From the NCBI GenBank assembly GCA_036703985.1, contig DATNQN010000065.1:1-64000 (forward strand): a DNA stretch of 64,000 bases, in the 5' to 3' direction. The translations under genes were made by a program, and so were the position numbers. This stretch comes from Leptolyngbyaceae cyanobacterium (lineage in GTDB: Bacteria > Cyanobacteriota > Cyanobacteriia > Cyanobacteriales > Aerosakkonemataceae). The notes below the pieces were generated by a model. It worked only from the letters and a program-made list of their open reading frames with translations. It ran no database searches and had not been told where the DNA came from. Of this stretch, positions 8,915 through 17,188 are shown one piece after another (the first letter of the stretch is position 1; every line of letters starts with the position of its first letter).

Positions 8915-9778
8915 ATGGCTAACAAAAATAATATAACATTTAAGTTCAAATCATATTTGAGTAAGTCACTTATAACTTATATTTTATTAACTTTTAATAC
9001 TTTGTTAGTTATCTTAATATTAGGAATAGTTGCTAAAAATAACTTTTATCTGGAAGGGGCTAATTGGTTAACTAAACCGATCGTTAAACATGGATTACTC
9101 ATAGTATTTTTATTGTTATTGACTTGGGTGATTGCTGTAATTTTAATTATTCAGGGAGAAACCATAGCACAAGAATGGTCAAAAGGCTTGCGAAATAGTG
9201 CATACTTTGATGAAAACGATGCTTTTTTTAAAGAAAATATCCGAGTTTACAAAGAACATTTTCAAGCACCAGAGAATGAAAAACAAAGAATTATCGAGCA
9301 GTTACAAGAAATCAAACGAAGGGCTAAAAGTCATTTCAAAATCATGACTTATTTCTACGTTCGTTACTATACATCGATCGCAATTACATCTAGTGCAGCA
9401 ATCATTGCGGCCATTTGTTTGATATTCATTAGTAAAGAAGGGTTAACTGATGCTAATCCGTATGTAATTAACCTGTTTTTGGTTTCTTCAAGCATAGGCA
9501 TTCTATTTGGGACTTTTCCGGCTGTATTTAAACAAGAAAAAAATGTGTCGGATAATAAAGCTTTGTACTTGCGATACATAGCCTTAGAACAACAAATACT
9601 AACTTATTTGGCAACTGGTAGAACTCAGATAATAAATAAAGGACAAAATCAAGACGTAAAAGACTTTATCTATTATCTTGACAAACAAATGGAAACGATT
9701 AATCAATTAGCCATTGGTTTCGATTCTACTCGCATTCCTAAATATCAAGACATCTATCCAGAAAACTTTAAATTTTAG
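8915..9778 (+). CDS. Hypothetical four-helix membrane protein
   Basis: A 287-residue protein, not recognised with confidence. Two hydrophobic helices lie near residues 20-42 and 59-82. A charged, Glu/Lys-rich soluble segment follows (about 90-148), then two more helices near 150-172 and 183-203, then a helical C-terminal tail. The layout of a helix pair followed by a basic/acidic helical tail is loosely reminiscent of SLATT-type 2TM proteins, but no signature can be claimed. Codon use is more AT-rich than its neighbours. It stands alone, and no function is assigned. Confidence 0.6.
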   Translation: MANKNNITFKFKSYLSKSLITYILLTFNTLLVILILGIVAKNNFYLEGANWLTKPIVKHGLLIVFLLLLTWVIAVILIIQGETIAQEWSKGLRNSAYFDENDAFFKENIRVYKEHFQAPENEKQRIIEQLQEIKRRAKSHFKIMTYFYVRYYTSIAITSSAAIIAAICLIFISKEGLTDANPYVINLFLVSSSIGILFGTFPAVFKQEKNVSDNKALYLRYIALEQQILTYLATGRTQIINKGQNQDVKDFIYYLDKQMETINQLAIGFDSTRIPKYQDIYPENFKF

Positions 9779-9859
9779 GTATAGTAGATATCTCTAAAAT
9801 TTAAAGTGCGTTACCACCAAACCTTTGTAGAAACATTTTATGAAACTTCTCTGCAATCT

Positions 9860-10648
9860 TTATTCTTTTCTATCAATATCAAAACCAGTAAGAAAAGACA
9901 GTGGATTACTCATATTTTCAGCAAAGCCAAGGATGGCTCGATCGCGATGTTCGTAAAGTAACTCCCCTCGATCGTTAAACAAAAAAGTTGCACCTCTTTG
10001 AGTTAAATAAGCAGGATTAGGAACATAGGTTTTCCAGTTACTCAGCACTTCTCCCATATTCCGCAATCGCAACGTTGCTAACTCAAACGGACGCTGAAAA
10101 CCTTTACCACCCGCGAATCCGAAGAATGAACCTTTGAGCGGGGGAAGCGGGGGAGCTTGAATAGTTTCCTCATCGTCAATTAATTGGGGTGCTTTTGTGT
10201 CGCCTTTATATCCTCGAAATACTTCCGTCAAAGTACCGGGGCTACCAATTCCAGCACACATCAGCATTAAGTTAAGCCAAGCATTCACACCAGATGATAA
10301 ACCAGGTAATTTGAGAGATAAACCTGAATACAAATTGAGTTGTTGGTGCAGTTGGGCGGTGGGATCTACAAATAGGCAGTCTGCGGGAAATTTAGTATAA
10401 CTACAGAATCGCTCCCCGGAAGTGCGATCGCCAATTCCCACCGCCCGCAGCGCAATCCCTTGTGCTTGAAGCTTTTCGTCATCTCGTTGCAACCACCAAG
10501 CATACTCGAAGCTGTCAAAATCTCCCAGCTGCGGCAATAGCAATACCAGTTGCAGAGGTGAGGAAGCACAACCGCTCAAAATCGGTACAACTGCTCCATC
10601 ACTCACCCGTTGGCGTTCGGTTTGACTTAATATGTTATGTGTATTCAT
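9860..10648 (-). CDS. Peroxiredoxin-like (AhpC/TSA-type) family protein
   Basis: A 262-residue soluble protein with the layout of the cyanobacterial/chloroplast peroxiredoxin-like AhpC/TSA group: PILSGCASSPLQLVLLLPQLGDFDSFEYAW near the N-terminus, a central LFVDPTAQLHQQLNLYSG, and a C-terminal TFLFNDRGELLYEHRD strand-turn-strand. The usual peroxidatic T-x-x-C motif is not seen, so peroxidase activity is uncertain. Its ATG overlaps the xisI stop by four bases (ATGA), making it the third cistron of a tightly coupled xisH-xisI operon. Residues 105-200 carry an inserted variable region. Confidence 0.75.
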   Translation of the reverse strand: MNTHNILSQTERQRVSDGAVVPILSGCASSPLQLVLLLPQLGDFDSFEYAWWLQRDDEKLQAQGIALRAVGIGDRTSGERFCSYTKFPADCLFVDPTAQLHQQLNLYSGLSLKLPGLSSGVNAWLNLMLMCAGIGSPGTLTEVFRGYKGDTKAPQLIDDEETIQAPPLPPLKGSFFGFAGGKGFQRPFELATLRLRNMGEVLSNWKTYVPNPAYLTQRGATFLFNDRGELLYEHRDRAILGFAENMSNPLSFLTGFDIDRKE

Positions 10649-10980
10649 CGGGAAACAGCCAAGTCTGTATGTTTTCTTTCTTCGATATTTCTAAAACCCA
10701 AAACAATTCGATCGCGCGGAATTCCCGCAGCAATTAAGTCTACAGCAATTCCATCTTCCGTGCCATCGTGCTGAATCCAAAGCTGATTATCAATAATATC
10801 GATATGCAGCAAAGTTCCATAGATACGATAACCGTTTTGCCAACCAGTTTCTACTAAAAGATAACGATCGCGATCGCGATCGAACACCAGTTCCATTTGA
10901 ACTTCTTCGTCGCTACCTAAAAAATCAGCGTATTCTTTCAAAACTTTTTCGATTATATCACGCTCCTTTAGTGAATCCAT
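10645..10980 (-). CDS. xisI: XisI-like protein (fdxN element excision controlling factor family)
   Basis: A 111-residue protein matching the XisI family: an N-terminal helix (EKVLKEYADFLG), a central DRYLLVETGWQNGYRIYGTLLHIDI and IWIQHDGTEDGIAVDLIAAGIPRDRIVLGF-type sequence near the C-terminus (here LWIQHDGTEDG). In heterocystous cyanobacteria XisH and XisI control excision of the fdxN element, but most copies, probably including this one, are far from any nif gene, and their function is unknown. It overlaps xisH by 13 bases upstream and the next gene by 4 bases downstream. Toxin-antitoxin-like behaviour has been suggested by its genomic mobility, but that is inference. Confidence 0.9.
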   Translation of the reverse strand: MDSLKERDIIEKVLKEYADFLGSDEEVQMELVFDRDRDRYLLVETGWQNGYRIYGTLLHIDIIDNQLWIQHDGTEDGIAVDLIAAGIPRDRIVLGFRNIEERKHTDLAVSR

Positions 10981-11387
10981 CGGACAATTTCCTCCTTAAA
11001 TATATCGAAAGTAACTAAACGAATAATGCCATCTTCAATCAAAACTTGGCCTGCTTCTTCCTCAAAAACTGTCTTGCGAGTTTCTTCACTGACTGCCAGG
11101 TAGAGAGTATGTTCGGGATAGTAACGTTTCAATAAACGAGCGTACAAAACAAACTGACCGAGAGCTTCTTCCAAATCTTTCATGTCTGAAGGACGGGTAA
11201 AACTTTTCACTTCAATCGCTATCTTTTCAACTCCCCGTTCCGCTGCTAGTAAACGCTTTGCACCTAAATCAACAAAAAGGTTTTTTCCACGAGCTAGGCG
11301 AATCCGCAATGGGTCATGGGTAATTATCCAACCATCTTTAATCAAAGCATTTTTAACGGTATCGTGATAGATGTCTTTTGCAGGCAT
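10968..11387 (-). CDS. xisH: XisH-like protein
   Basis: A 139-residue protein of the XisH family. The sequence MPAKDIYHDTVKNALIKDGW at the start is diagnostic. The core resembles an endonuclease-like alpha/beta fold: D in LFVDLGAKRLLAAERG, then KIAIEVKSF, matching the D...ExK pattern of PD-(D/E)xK nucleases. It is the first gene of xisH-xisI-peroxiredoxin-like. Start ATG 11387. A small ORF on the opposite strand overlapping its 5' end (11371-11667) is considered spurious. Confidence 0.92.
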   Translation of the reverse strand: MPAKDIYHDTVKNALIKDGWIITHDPLRIRLARGKNLFVDLGAKRLLAAERGVEKIAIEVKSFTRPSDMKDLEEALGQFVLYARLLKRYYPEHTLYLAVSEETRKTVFEEEAGQVLIEDGIIRLVTFDIFKEEIVRWIH

Positions 11388-11477
11388 AATAACTTCATTT
11401 TACCGAATTTACGCCAGGTTTGTCGGGACACCGCATCATTATCAAGATTTTAATTATGGCCGTGTCCCTACAGAGAT

Positions 11478-11602
11478 TGTAGGTTGGGTTGAGGTACGAA
11501 ACCCAACATTAGCAAGGTTAACTCAACATAGCAAGAGTTTTGTTGGTTTTCACTATCGTATGTACTACGCACAGGCTACGCCTACAACTCAACCTACATT
11601 TA
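11478..11602. repeat. GTAGGTTGGGTTGAG palindromic element
   Basis: TGTAGGTTGGGTTGAG on the left is mirrored by a CAACTCAACCTACA-type end at about 11587-11601, with an inner AAACCCAAC. It has the size and form of a small non-autonomous repeat. A related GGTTGG...CCAACC segment lies at about 53068-53100. Confidence 0.5.
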
Positions 11603-11605
11603 TTG

Positions 11606-13294
11606 TTAAATATGCTTCAACAACTCTGCACGAGTTTCTCCATCAATTAATTGAAAAGCGCGATTAACTCCAGAGAGGATAGCTAGCAATGATGCTGTTA
11701 CGATGTTAGCGTGAATGCCAATTCCGTAGAGGGAGTTTTTCAGCCAACTACTGCTGATTTCGACATATGCGATCGCAGTAGCGTCACTACCCCGGCTGAG
11801 AGAATGTTCTTCGTAATGATGAACTTTTAAATCCAAATTAAGAGCGTGAAGAAAAGCATCGATCGGCCCATTACCTCGTCCATTAATCGTAACAGTTTCA
11901 CCCTTTAACAACAACGTTGCGGTGAGAGATTGAATTTCATCTTCTGCCAACAACTGATGAGAAATATACTTAAATGGTGAAACAGCTTGCAAATATTCTT
12001 GCTCAAACAAATGCCACAAATTAGAAGATGACATTTCTTTACCGCTAGCATCCATCGCTTGTTGCACGACTTGGCTAAATTCGATTTGCAAACGACGAGG
12101 CAATACCAAATCGTAATCTCTTTCTAGCAAGAAAGCGATACCACCTTTACCGGATTGGCTGTTTACTCGCACCACCGATTCATAAGTTCTTCCCACATCA
12201 GCAGGATCTAATGGTAGATATGGAACTTCCCAAACTGCATCGGATTTTTGGACTGCAAAGCCTTTTTTGATTGCATCTTGATGAGAACCAGAAAAAGCGG
12301 TGAATACCAAATCTCCTACATAAGGATGACGGGGATGGATGGGTAATTGAGTGCAATATTCGATCGTTCTGGCTACTTCATTAATATTAAAAAAGTCTAA
12401 ACCCGGATGAATGCCTTGGGTGTATAAATTCAAAGCAAGGGTTACCAAATCTACATTTCCCGTGCGTTCTCCGTTGCCAAACAAACATCCCTCCACTCGT
12501 TCGGCACCTGCCATTTGTCCTAATTCGGCAGCGGCTATTGCACAACCGCGATCGTTATGAGGATGTACTGATAAAATAATGCTATCTCGCTTATTCAAAT
12601 TGCGGTGCATCCATTCTACTTGGTCGGCGAATATATTAGGAGTAGCCACTTCCACCGTAGCAGGTAAATTGATAATCGCTTTGCGCTGTGGTGTTGGTTG
12701 CCAAACCTCAATTACGGCATCGCAAATTTCTTTGGCAAAATCGAGTTCTGTGGCGGTAAATGTTTCGGGAGAATATTCAAATTGCCACTCGGTATCGGGT
12801 TGTTCGGCAGCAAGTTCGACAAATAGTTTGGCTGCTGATACTGCCAAGTCAATCGTACCATTTGGGTCTAAATTAAATACGGTGCGACGAAATACTGGCG
12901 ATGTGGCATTATACAAATGTACGATCGCGCGTTTAGCACCTTGCAAAGCTTCAAAGGTACGCCGAATCAGGTTTTCTCGCGCTTGCGTCAATACCTGAAT
13001 CGTTACGTTATCGGGGATTAGCTGATGTTCGATCAGATGTCGGACAAAATCAAAATCTGTTTGAGAAGCGGAGGGAAATGCTACTTCAATTTCCGTAAAA
13101 CCAATATCTACTAACATCTGGAACAACTGCAACTTTTGTTCCACGTTCATCGGTTCGATTAATGCTTGATTACCATCTCGCAAATCCGTACTCAGCCAGA
13201 TGGGGGGTTTCTCAATTATTTTAGACGGCCAAGTGCGATCGGGCAATGCAATGGGGGCAAATTGGCGATATTTTGTAGCGGGATTTTTCAACAC
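11606..13294 (-). CDS. leuA: 2-isopropylmalate synthase, type 2
   Basis: A 562-residue enzyme that condenses acetyl-CoA with 2-oxoisovalerate, the first committed step of leucine synthesis. The N-terminal TIM barrel begins with [14 protein letters not shown] (metal-binding Asp in D-x-R-D-G), and the metal motif HPHNDRGCA is clear. The C-terminal part carries the regulatory LeuA dimer domain ([18 protein letters not shown]), where leucine feedback normally acts. The type-2 length and opening ([12 protein letters not shown]) match the TIGR00970 form rather than the approximately 530-residue type 1. The start is GTG 13294, preceded by AAAGGA. A 46-codon leucine-rich leader ORF ends seven bases inside it. 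The rest of the leu pathway is not in the window. Confidence 0.95.
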   Translation of the reverse strand: MLKNPATKYRQFAPIALPDRTWPSKIIEKPPIWLSTDLRDGNQALIEPMNVEQKLQLFQMLVDIGFTEIEVAFPSASQTDFDFVRHLIEHQLIPDNVTIQVLTQARENLIRRTFEALQGAKRAIVHLYNATSPVFRRTVFNLDPNGTIDLAVSAAKLFVELAAEQPDTEWQFEYSPETFTATELDFAKEICDAVIEVWQPTPQRKAIINLPATVEVATPNIFADQVEWMHRNLNKRDSIILSVHPHNDRGCAIAAAELGQMAGAERVEGCLFGNGERTGNVDLVTLALNLYTQGIHPGLDFFNINEVARTIEYCTQLPIHPRHPYVGDLVFTAFSGSHQDAIKKGFAVQKSDAVWEVPYLPLDPADVGRTYESVVRVNSQSGKGGIAFLLERDYDLVLPRRLQIEFSQVVQQAMDASGKEMSSSNLWHLFEQEYLQAVSPFKYISHQLLAEDEIQSLTATLLLKGETVTINGRGNGPIDAFLHALNLDLKVHHYEEHSLSRGSDATAIAYVEISSSWLKNSLYGIGIHANIVTASLLAILSGVNRAFQLIDGETRAELLKHI

Positions 13295-13428
13295 GATCGT
13301 TTTTTCCTTTGTTTGAAATAGTTATTAGATGTAGCGGCAAAAATAGGGCTGTCAGGTTGCCAAATATTCCTCTTCTGACAACCCAAACGCAGTCGCAGCA
13401 ACATCCCAAGTGCTTGATGCAGTAGCAT
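13288..13428 (-). CDS. Leucine-rich leader peptide of leuA (46 codons)
   Basis: An ORF from ATG 13428 to TGA 13288-13290, with AGGAG seven bases before the ATG. The first 16 residues read [16 protein letters not shown]: seven leucines encoded by CTA, CTG, CTT and TTG, followed by a basic, Leu-poor tail. The stop overlaps the leuA GTG start region (GTGTTGA), so leader translation could be coupled to leuA initiation. Leucine-rich leader peptides upstream of leucine genes are the classic sensor of charged tRNA-Leu in attenuation. No such cyanobacterial leader is known to me, so this is an inference from sequence. A spurious overlapping ORF in another frame (13221-13409) lacks a ribosome site. 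Confidence 0.6.
   Translation of the reverse strand: MLLHQALGMLLRLRLGCQKRNIWQPDSPIFAATSNNYFKQRKKRSC
13339..13383 (-). promoter_or_regulatory. Alternative hairpins of a putative leuA attenuator
   Basis: On the transcript, GGUUGUCAG (13383-13375) can pair with CUGACAGCC (13355-13347; nine pairs including one G-U) followed by CUA and five U (13343-13339). The same 5' strand can instead pair with GGCAACC (13361-13355). The two pairings are mutually exclusive and begin at the last codons of the Leu-rich stretch, so a ribosome stalled there would sequester the 5' strand. The U-run is short, so termination is uncertain. Translational control is equally possible. Confidence 0.45.
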
Positions 13429-13781
13429 GAGAATCTCCTATTTGTATGAGTTAGTTAAAAATTGTTCAGCGCAATTTTAATCAATTACAAAAATGATTAA
13501 AACTGAGGAAAAGTATATTTGAATAGTGAAAAAATTATTTGCGCCCCAGGCGCAGCAGCAGCCCCAGCCCCAATAAAAGGCTAGTGGTTTGATGTAGAGA
13601 TAGCTGCTTAGTGAACATCATGATTAAATACAACGCTGTCGTCTATCTTAACTGTTGAAAAGAGATAAGTCAATCGATTTTAGAAAGTATGAAAGATAAA
13701 GGATAAAGGATGAAGTATGAAGGATAAAGGATAAAAATTAACTCATTTTTTCCATCTCCCCATCTCCCCACCTCCCCATCC
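13429..13781. other. Intergenic region upstream of leuA leader, with low-complexity repeats
   Basis: 353 bases. The leuA promoter should lie in its left half, but no -10/-35 pair is convincing. It also contains a CCAGGCGCAGCAGCAGCC tract (about 13546-13565), heptamer-type repeats AAGGATAAAGGATGAAG at 13685-13737, and a CTCCCCATCTCCCC tract at about 13750-13780. No gene was recognised. Confidence 0.5.
13685..13737. repeat. Heptamer-type tandem repeat AAGGATA/AAGGATG
   Basis: Degenerate tandem units of seven bases (AAAGGAT, GAAGTAT) on the + strand. The same family in reverse orientation lies at 17119-17188. Short tandemly repeated heptamers are typical of filamentous cyanobacteria. Confidence 0.6.
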
Positions 13782-14468
13782 TCACTGAACTTGTTGCCAC
13801 AAACGCTGATTTTGCAGCAAAGTTTCGGTCATTTTGGCGAGTTTATCCAGCATTTCTTGATGTTTGTCGGCACTTTCCTTATATTGGCGCTTTTTTTGCA
13901 GTGCGGCGCGTGCTAAATCTTCCCGGTTTTGTTTGAGTGCTTGAATTGCTACGCGCTGCCAAGCGTCTATCTCTTTTAATTCTTGCGTATACTGAGGTTG
14001 GATAGTATCCCAGTTAACTCGAATTTCCGATAGCGCCCGGTTAAATAGCTGCATGGCATCTTCTGGTTTGGCTTCTTGAAGCGATCGCCCTAACGGTTCT
14101 GATAAACTATCAACATTAATATTCCCCAGCATCGGCACGAAATCAACTACCTGCTGGCTGTAACTCACTCCAGTTTTGCACCAATTAGCAAAATGTTCGC
14201 AGTTATTAAATAATAAATTATATTTTTGTTCTCCCAACCGACTTTCTGCACGACGGATGACGACATCGGGAATAAAACTAGTTTGATATGACTTGACATA
14301 AATAGACGAACTACCAGCTAACGTAGCCATAGAAGTGCGTTCTATAATAGCGCTTGGTTTGCGATAATGAATCACCGTACCGTCACCACAGTCAATGCCA
14401 TGATGTTGGTACACTCCCTCCATGTTGAGGAAGTGTCGGTAAGCATAAATTTGATCGCCTCTTGCCAT
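13782..14468 (-). CDS. LRAT-domain (NlpC/P60-like) acyltransferase-like protein
   Basis: A 228-residue protein. Residues 1-115 form a lecithin:retinol acyltransferase-type domain: GDQIYAYRHFLNMEGVYQHHGIDCGDGTVIHY carries the conserved His residues, and NLLFNNCEHFANWCKTG carries the catalytic Cys in N-N-C-E-H-F. Residues 130-228 form a charged coiled-coil-like tail (KKRQYKESADKHQEMLDKLAKM). LRAT-family enzymes are circularly permuted papain-like thiol enzymes acting on lipids. The bacterial substrates are unknown. No signal peptide is seen. It stands alone, and a palindromic repeat separates it from the HAD gene. Start ATG 14468. Confidence 0.8.
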   Translation of the reverse strand: MARGDQIYAYRHFLNMEGVYQHHGIDCGDGTVIHYRKPSAIIERTSMATLAGSSSIYVKSYQTSFIPDVVIRRAESRLGEQKYNLLFNNCEHFANWCKTGVSYSQQVVDFVPMLGNINVDSLSEPLGRSLQEAKPEDAMQLFNRALSEIRVNWDTIQPQYTQELKEIDAWQRVAIQALKQNREDLARAALQKKRQYKESADKHQEMLDKLAKMTETLLQNQRLWQQVQ

Positions 14469-14499
14469 ATTACGATCTCTTTTTAGATTTTATTTGTTG

Positions 14500-14556
14500 G
14501 TTTGTAGTGAGGACTTTAGTCCTCAAATTCTAAGGATTAAAGTCCTTACTACAAAC
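14500..14556. repeat. GTAGTGAGGACT palindromic repeat, copy A
   Basis: Two 24-base arms (beginning GTTTGTAGTGAGGACTTT and mirrored by AAAGTCCTTACTACAAAC) with two mismatches and a nine-base loop. It ends exactly at the stop codon of the HAD gene on the minus strand. Copies B and C (26381-26405 and 30704-30754) also sit directly after minus-strand stop codons. Confidence 0.75.
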
Positions 14557-15308
14557 TATAATAGCGAGCTATGTAAACGATATAACATTTCAAGATTGAG
14601 ATGAGTTCCATCTAAAACATCACCAGCTAAAACAGTTAAAGGTAATTCCGGTTCTCCTAAATGATTTAACACTAATAAAGCTTCCGCAAAATTCTGGTTT
14701 TTGGTATAATCATTAACAGTGACGATCGTTGGTAAACCTGCGGCAACCGCAGCTTGCATACCGTGCAGAGAATCTTCTAATACCAAACAATCTTGTGGTT
14801 GTAAGTTCATCTCTTTGATCACGTAATGATATATGTCCGGTGCTGGCTTTTTCGCTGGTACGATATCGCCTGCGGCAATTACTTCAAACCAAGCGGGGTC
14901 GAGAGTTTTTTCTAATAATGCGATCGCATTTGGCAGTGCGCTAGTAGTTGCAATAGCTAACCGCACTCCTTGAGATCGTGCTTCTAAAATTAATCGCTTT
15001 ACTCCCGGACGTAAAGGAATCTTTCCCTGTGCCAATAAATCTCGATAATGTTTCGTTTTTGTTGCGTGTAAGTCGGCAATGAAACTATCATGAGGAATAA
15101 CAAATTCCGGTAGATATTTTTGCAAATAAAAGCTAATTCTTTCTTTCCCGCCAGCGACAGATAATAAATCTCCGTAAAGCTCAGATGACCAATCCCAATC
15201 TAATCCAGATTCGGCAAAAGCTAAATTAAAAGCTACTCGATGACCGTCTTTTTCGGTATCTGCTAAAGTACCATCAACATCAAAAATCAAAGCACGTAAT
15301 TTCTTCAT
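14556..15308 (-). CDS. HAD-superfamily hydrolase, CbbY-like
   Basis: A phosphatase or phosphoglucomutase-type HAD protein of 250 residues. Motif I is FDVDGTLADTE (nucleophile and acid/base Asp), motif II TTSALPN, the conserved Lys lies in AKKPAPDIYHYV, and motif IV is VLEDSLHGMQAA. The alpha-helical cap between residues 20 and 85 and the spacing fit the CbbY branch, whose members dephosphorylate xylulose-1,5-bisphosphate, an inhibitor of Rubisco; that role here is inference. A TTG at 15329 allows seven more codons, but ATG 15308 is preferred because GAGGAA lies at good spacing before it. No neighbours in an operon. Confidence 0.85.
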   Translation of the reverse strand: MKKLRALIFDVDGTLADTEKDGHRVAFNLAFAESGLDWDWSSELYGDLLSVAGGKERISFYLQKYLPEFVIPHDSFIADLHATKTKHYRDLLAQGKIPLRPGVKRLILEARSQGVRLAIATTSALPNAIALLEKTLDPAWFEVIAAGDIVPAKKPAPDIYHYVIKEMNLQPQDCLVLEDSLHGMQAAVAAGLPTIVTVNDYTKNQNFAEALLVLNHLGEPELPLTVLAGDVLDGTHLNLEMLYRLHSSLL

Positions 15309-15364
15309 TGAATGGAATTCCTCTGGCAATAATTAGCAAATTTGTAAATTGGGTATTGGTCATA

Positions 15365-15399
15365 GCATAATATCATTTTTATCGAAAATGATATTATGC
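15365..15399 (-). terminator. Perfect 15-bp hairpin, possible terminator of the methyltransferase gene
   Basis: GCATAATATCATTTT and its exact mirror flank a five-base loop TATCG. It is AT-rich and lies about 160 bases beyond the minus-strand methyltransferase stop. A terminator role is plausible but unproven. Confidence 0.45.
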
Positions 15400-15414
15400 C
15401 CGTTAGCATCGGCA

Positions 15415-15550
15415 GCCAAAAAATCGCTTTCTTATCTTATCTGCGTTTATCTGCGTTCATCTATCTTTATCTGCGGTAAAAATTAAATGCCTGATTCCCA
15501 CAGATAATTTTTATCATCACTCTTACACTACCGATACAACCGGACAGAAT
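15415..15550. repeat. Dispersed ATCTGCG repeat, long copy 2
   Basis: Begins with ATCGCTTTCTTATC, continues as TCTGCGTTTATCTGCGTTC units, then GCGGTAAAAATTAAA and a tail with TCCCACAGATAATTTTT and ACAACCGGA. The same order recurs at 29565-29680. Both copies lie immediately 3' of a methyltransferase gene on the minus strand. Confidence 0.7.
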
Positions 15551-15558
15551 ATATCGAA

Positions 15559-16506
15559 TCATTCTGGTTTTCGACCAATAATCGTGCGATGACGAGGATC
15601 GCTTGGCATAGTAATGATATGCTCAAATCCTACCGATCGCATAACTGCTTCCACATCAAAAGTATAGAATTCATCAGACCAAGGTTCCGTGCTTTTCATC
15701 AGAGTAAACAGTACTGGTGGTAAATTTTGAATTACCGGAGATTGAGGGTTATTATCTACTAATGCTAAATATCCATTGGGACGTAACAGACGGAATGCTT
15801 CTTTAAAAATTGCCTCTGTAGCATGGTGAGGTAATTCATGAGTGACGAATTGGAGAGTAACCAAATCAAAGCTGGCGGATGGTAAATCCGTATTTTCAGC
15901 ATTACCATGAAGCCAGGATATTTCGTTATTTGTATCTCGCGTTTGTGCTACTGCCAACATATAGGGAGATAAATCTAATCCGACTGTTCGAGGTGGCGTA
16001 TCTTGCCTTTTTTGATAATAGCGATGCAGCCAAAAAGTAGAGATCCCAACCGAACAACCAATATCGAGAATATCTTTTACTTGTTTTGGGCCGTATTTCT
16101 CTAAAATTTCGTGAAAACTGCCGCGTAATCTCTCTTGGGCTGCTTGCCAACTAATCTGTTCTTTTGGCCATACTCTTAAAGCCATTGCATAAGTTGCTGA
16201 CTCAGCTTCAAATGCCGCTTGCCAACACAAATTACCTTCATTGTAAGCATGAAATGGTACTAGGTAATAGTCAGGATAAGTAATGTTTGGATTGACTATT
16301 TTTTCTAGTAGTTGTTTAGCATCAGAGGCGTCTAGTTCGGAGTAGTTCTTGCGCCAGGGAATACCATTTTTTTCGGCGGTTTTGACGATGACTTGCCGCG
16401 CTTGCTGTTTCATCACAGCATAGATCGGTTTGGTTTGGATCAGAACGTTAACAAAGCGAGAAAGGATATCATCACCAGCCCAGTCTGGTTTGAGTTTTGC
16501 AGTCAT
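15559..16506 (-). CDS. Class I SAM-dependent methyltransferase
   Basis: A 315-residue protein. Residues 1-125 form an N-terminal helical region (RFVNVLIQTKPIYAVMKQQA) typical of a cyanobacterial group of methyltransferases. The Rossmann core starts at VKDILDIGCSVGISTFWL (motif I). Motif II is VGLDLSPYMLAVAQ, motif IV ASFDLVTLQFVTHELPH, and post-motif EAFRLLRPNGYLALVDNNP. The core resembles the UbiE/type-11 group, but the acceptor is unknown. A repeat shared with the second methyltransferase locus (29701-30540) lies just downstream. Start ATG 16506; no strong ribosome site. Confidence 0.85.
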   Translation of the reverse strand: MTAKLKPDWAGDDILSRFVNVLIQTKPIYAVMKQQARQVIVKTAEKNGIPWRKNYSELDASDAKQLLEKIVNPNITYPDYYLVPFHAYNEGNLCWQAAFEAESATYAMALRVWPKEQISWQAAQERLRGSFHEILEKYGPKQVKDILDIGCSVGISTFWLHRYYQKRQDTPPRTVGLDLSPYMLAVAQTRDTNNEISWLHGNAENTDLPSASFDLVTLQFVTHELPHHATEAIFKEAFRLLRPNGYLALVDNNPQSPVIQNLPPVLFTLMKSTEPWSDEFYTFDVEAVMRSVGFEHIITMPSDPRHRTIIGRKPE

Positions 16507-16607
16507 TCGATTTTAGATTTTGAATTTTAGATTTTAGATTGAATTCAAGAATGAATTGCCGTGATTTTACCATTAAATGGCTATTAGGTAAAAGTCTTGG
16601 CATTAGC

Positions 16608-16997
16608 TCAATCATCTTCATACTCTACCCAAGAATTAGAAGTTTCGGACACGGCAACTTTCAGTTGTACATCGGGTGGTAATTTCTTTTTGGTTTCATC
16701 GTAAATATATTTAGCGATCATTTCAGCAGTTGTTTCGTATTCTGGTGGCAAAACTTCGTTGAGAATACAGTGATCGAGTCCTCCTTTAGTCACGTCTTGT
16801 TTAGCCCAACGTAAAGTTTTAAAATCAGCCACCATGACGGAATGGGGGCAATATTCCGAGCTATGAAGCTTAGATGATGTTGCTTCAATTTTTACTTTAT
16901 AGCTGTGTCCGTGCATCCGACCGCAAGGGCCATTGTAATCTTTGATGTAGTGGGCGCTATCAAAGCTAAATTCTGTGACGAGTTTCCATTTAGGCAC
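16608..16997 (-). CDS. queD: 6-carboxytetrahydropterin synthase (QueD family)
   Basis: A 129-residue enzyme converting dihydroneopterin triphosphate to 6-carboxytetrahydropterin in queuosine precursor synthesis, or acting as a 6-pyruvoyl-tetrahydropterin synthase. The zinc ligands are His16 (FDSAHY) and His29/His31 in CGRMHGHSYKV; Cys25 fits the catalytic Cys, and GLDHCILN plus SETSNSWVEYED complete the T-fold pattern. The length is typical. The start is GTG 16997 after GAGGAGAAAAT. Other queuosine genes are not in the window. Confidence 0.9.
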   Translation of the reverse strand: MPKWKLVTEFSFDSAHYIKDYNGPCGRMHGHSYKVKIEATSSKLHSSEYCPHSVMVADFKTLRWAKQDVTKGGLDHCILNEVLPPEYETTAEMIAKYIYDETKKKLPPDVQLKVAVSETSNSWVEYEDD

Positions 16998-17118
16998 TTT
17001 TATTTTCTCCTCTAAGCAATTTCAGTAGAGAATAAGTATACATAAGCTGCGGCAGCATTTTATTTGTATGTGCAAGCTAATGAGGTATAGGGAGATGGGG
17101 AAAATAATTGATTAATTT

Positions 17119-17188
17119 TTATCCTTCACACTTTATCCTTTATCCTTCACACTTCATACTTTACCCTTCATCCTTCATCCTTCATCCA
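17119..17188. repeat. Heptamer-type tandem repeat forming the 3' end of the ArsR gene
   Basis: Tandem TCCTTCA/TCCTTTA/TACTTTA units, the reverse of the 13685-13737 repeat. The last codons and the TGA stop of the minus-strand regulator (17175-17177) fall inside the repeat, so its final residues (DEG) are repeat-encoded. Confidence 0.65.

Noticed and set aside
8915-9778. Assignment of the membrane protein to the SLATT families
   Set aside because: The four-helix layout is only loosely similar, and no DUF4231-type motif is present.
11371-11667. 98-codon ORF between xisH and leuA
   Set aside because: It overlaps the 5' end of xisH and the 3' end of leuA and is built mainly from a dispersed GTAGGTTGGG repeat; no ribosome site or family.
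13221-13409. 62-codon minus-strand ORF overlapping the leuA start
   Set aside because: It has no ribosome site and lies in a third frame; the Leu-rich ORF in the neighbouring frame has AGGAG and a better position.
13685-13737. Possible CRISPR array
   Set aside because: Units are seven bases long and degenerate, with no spacers; this is a heptamer repeat.
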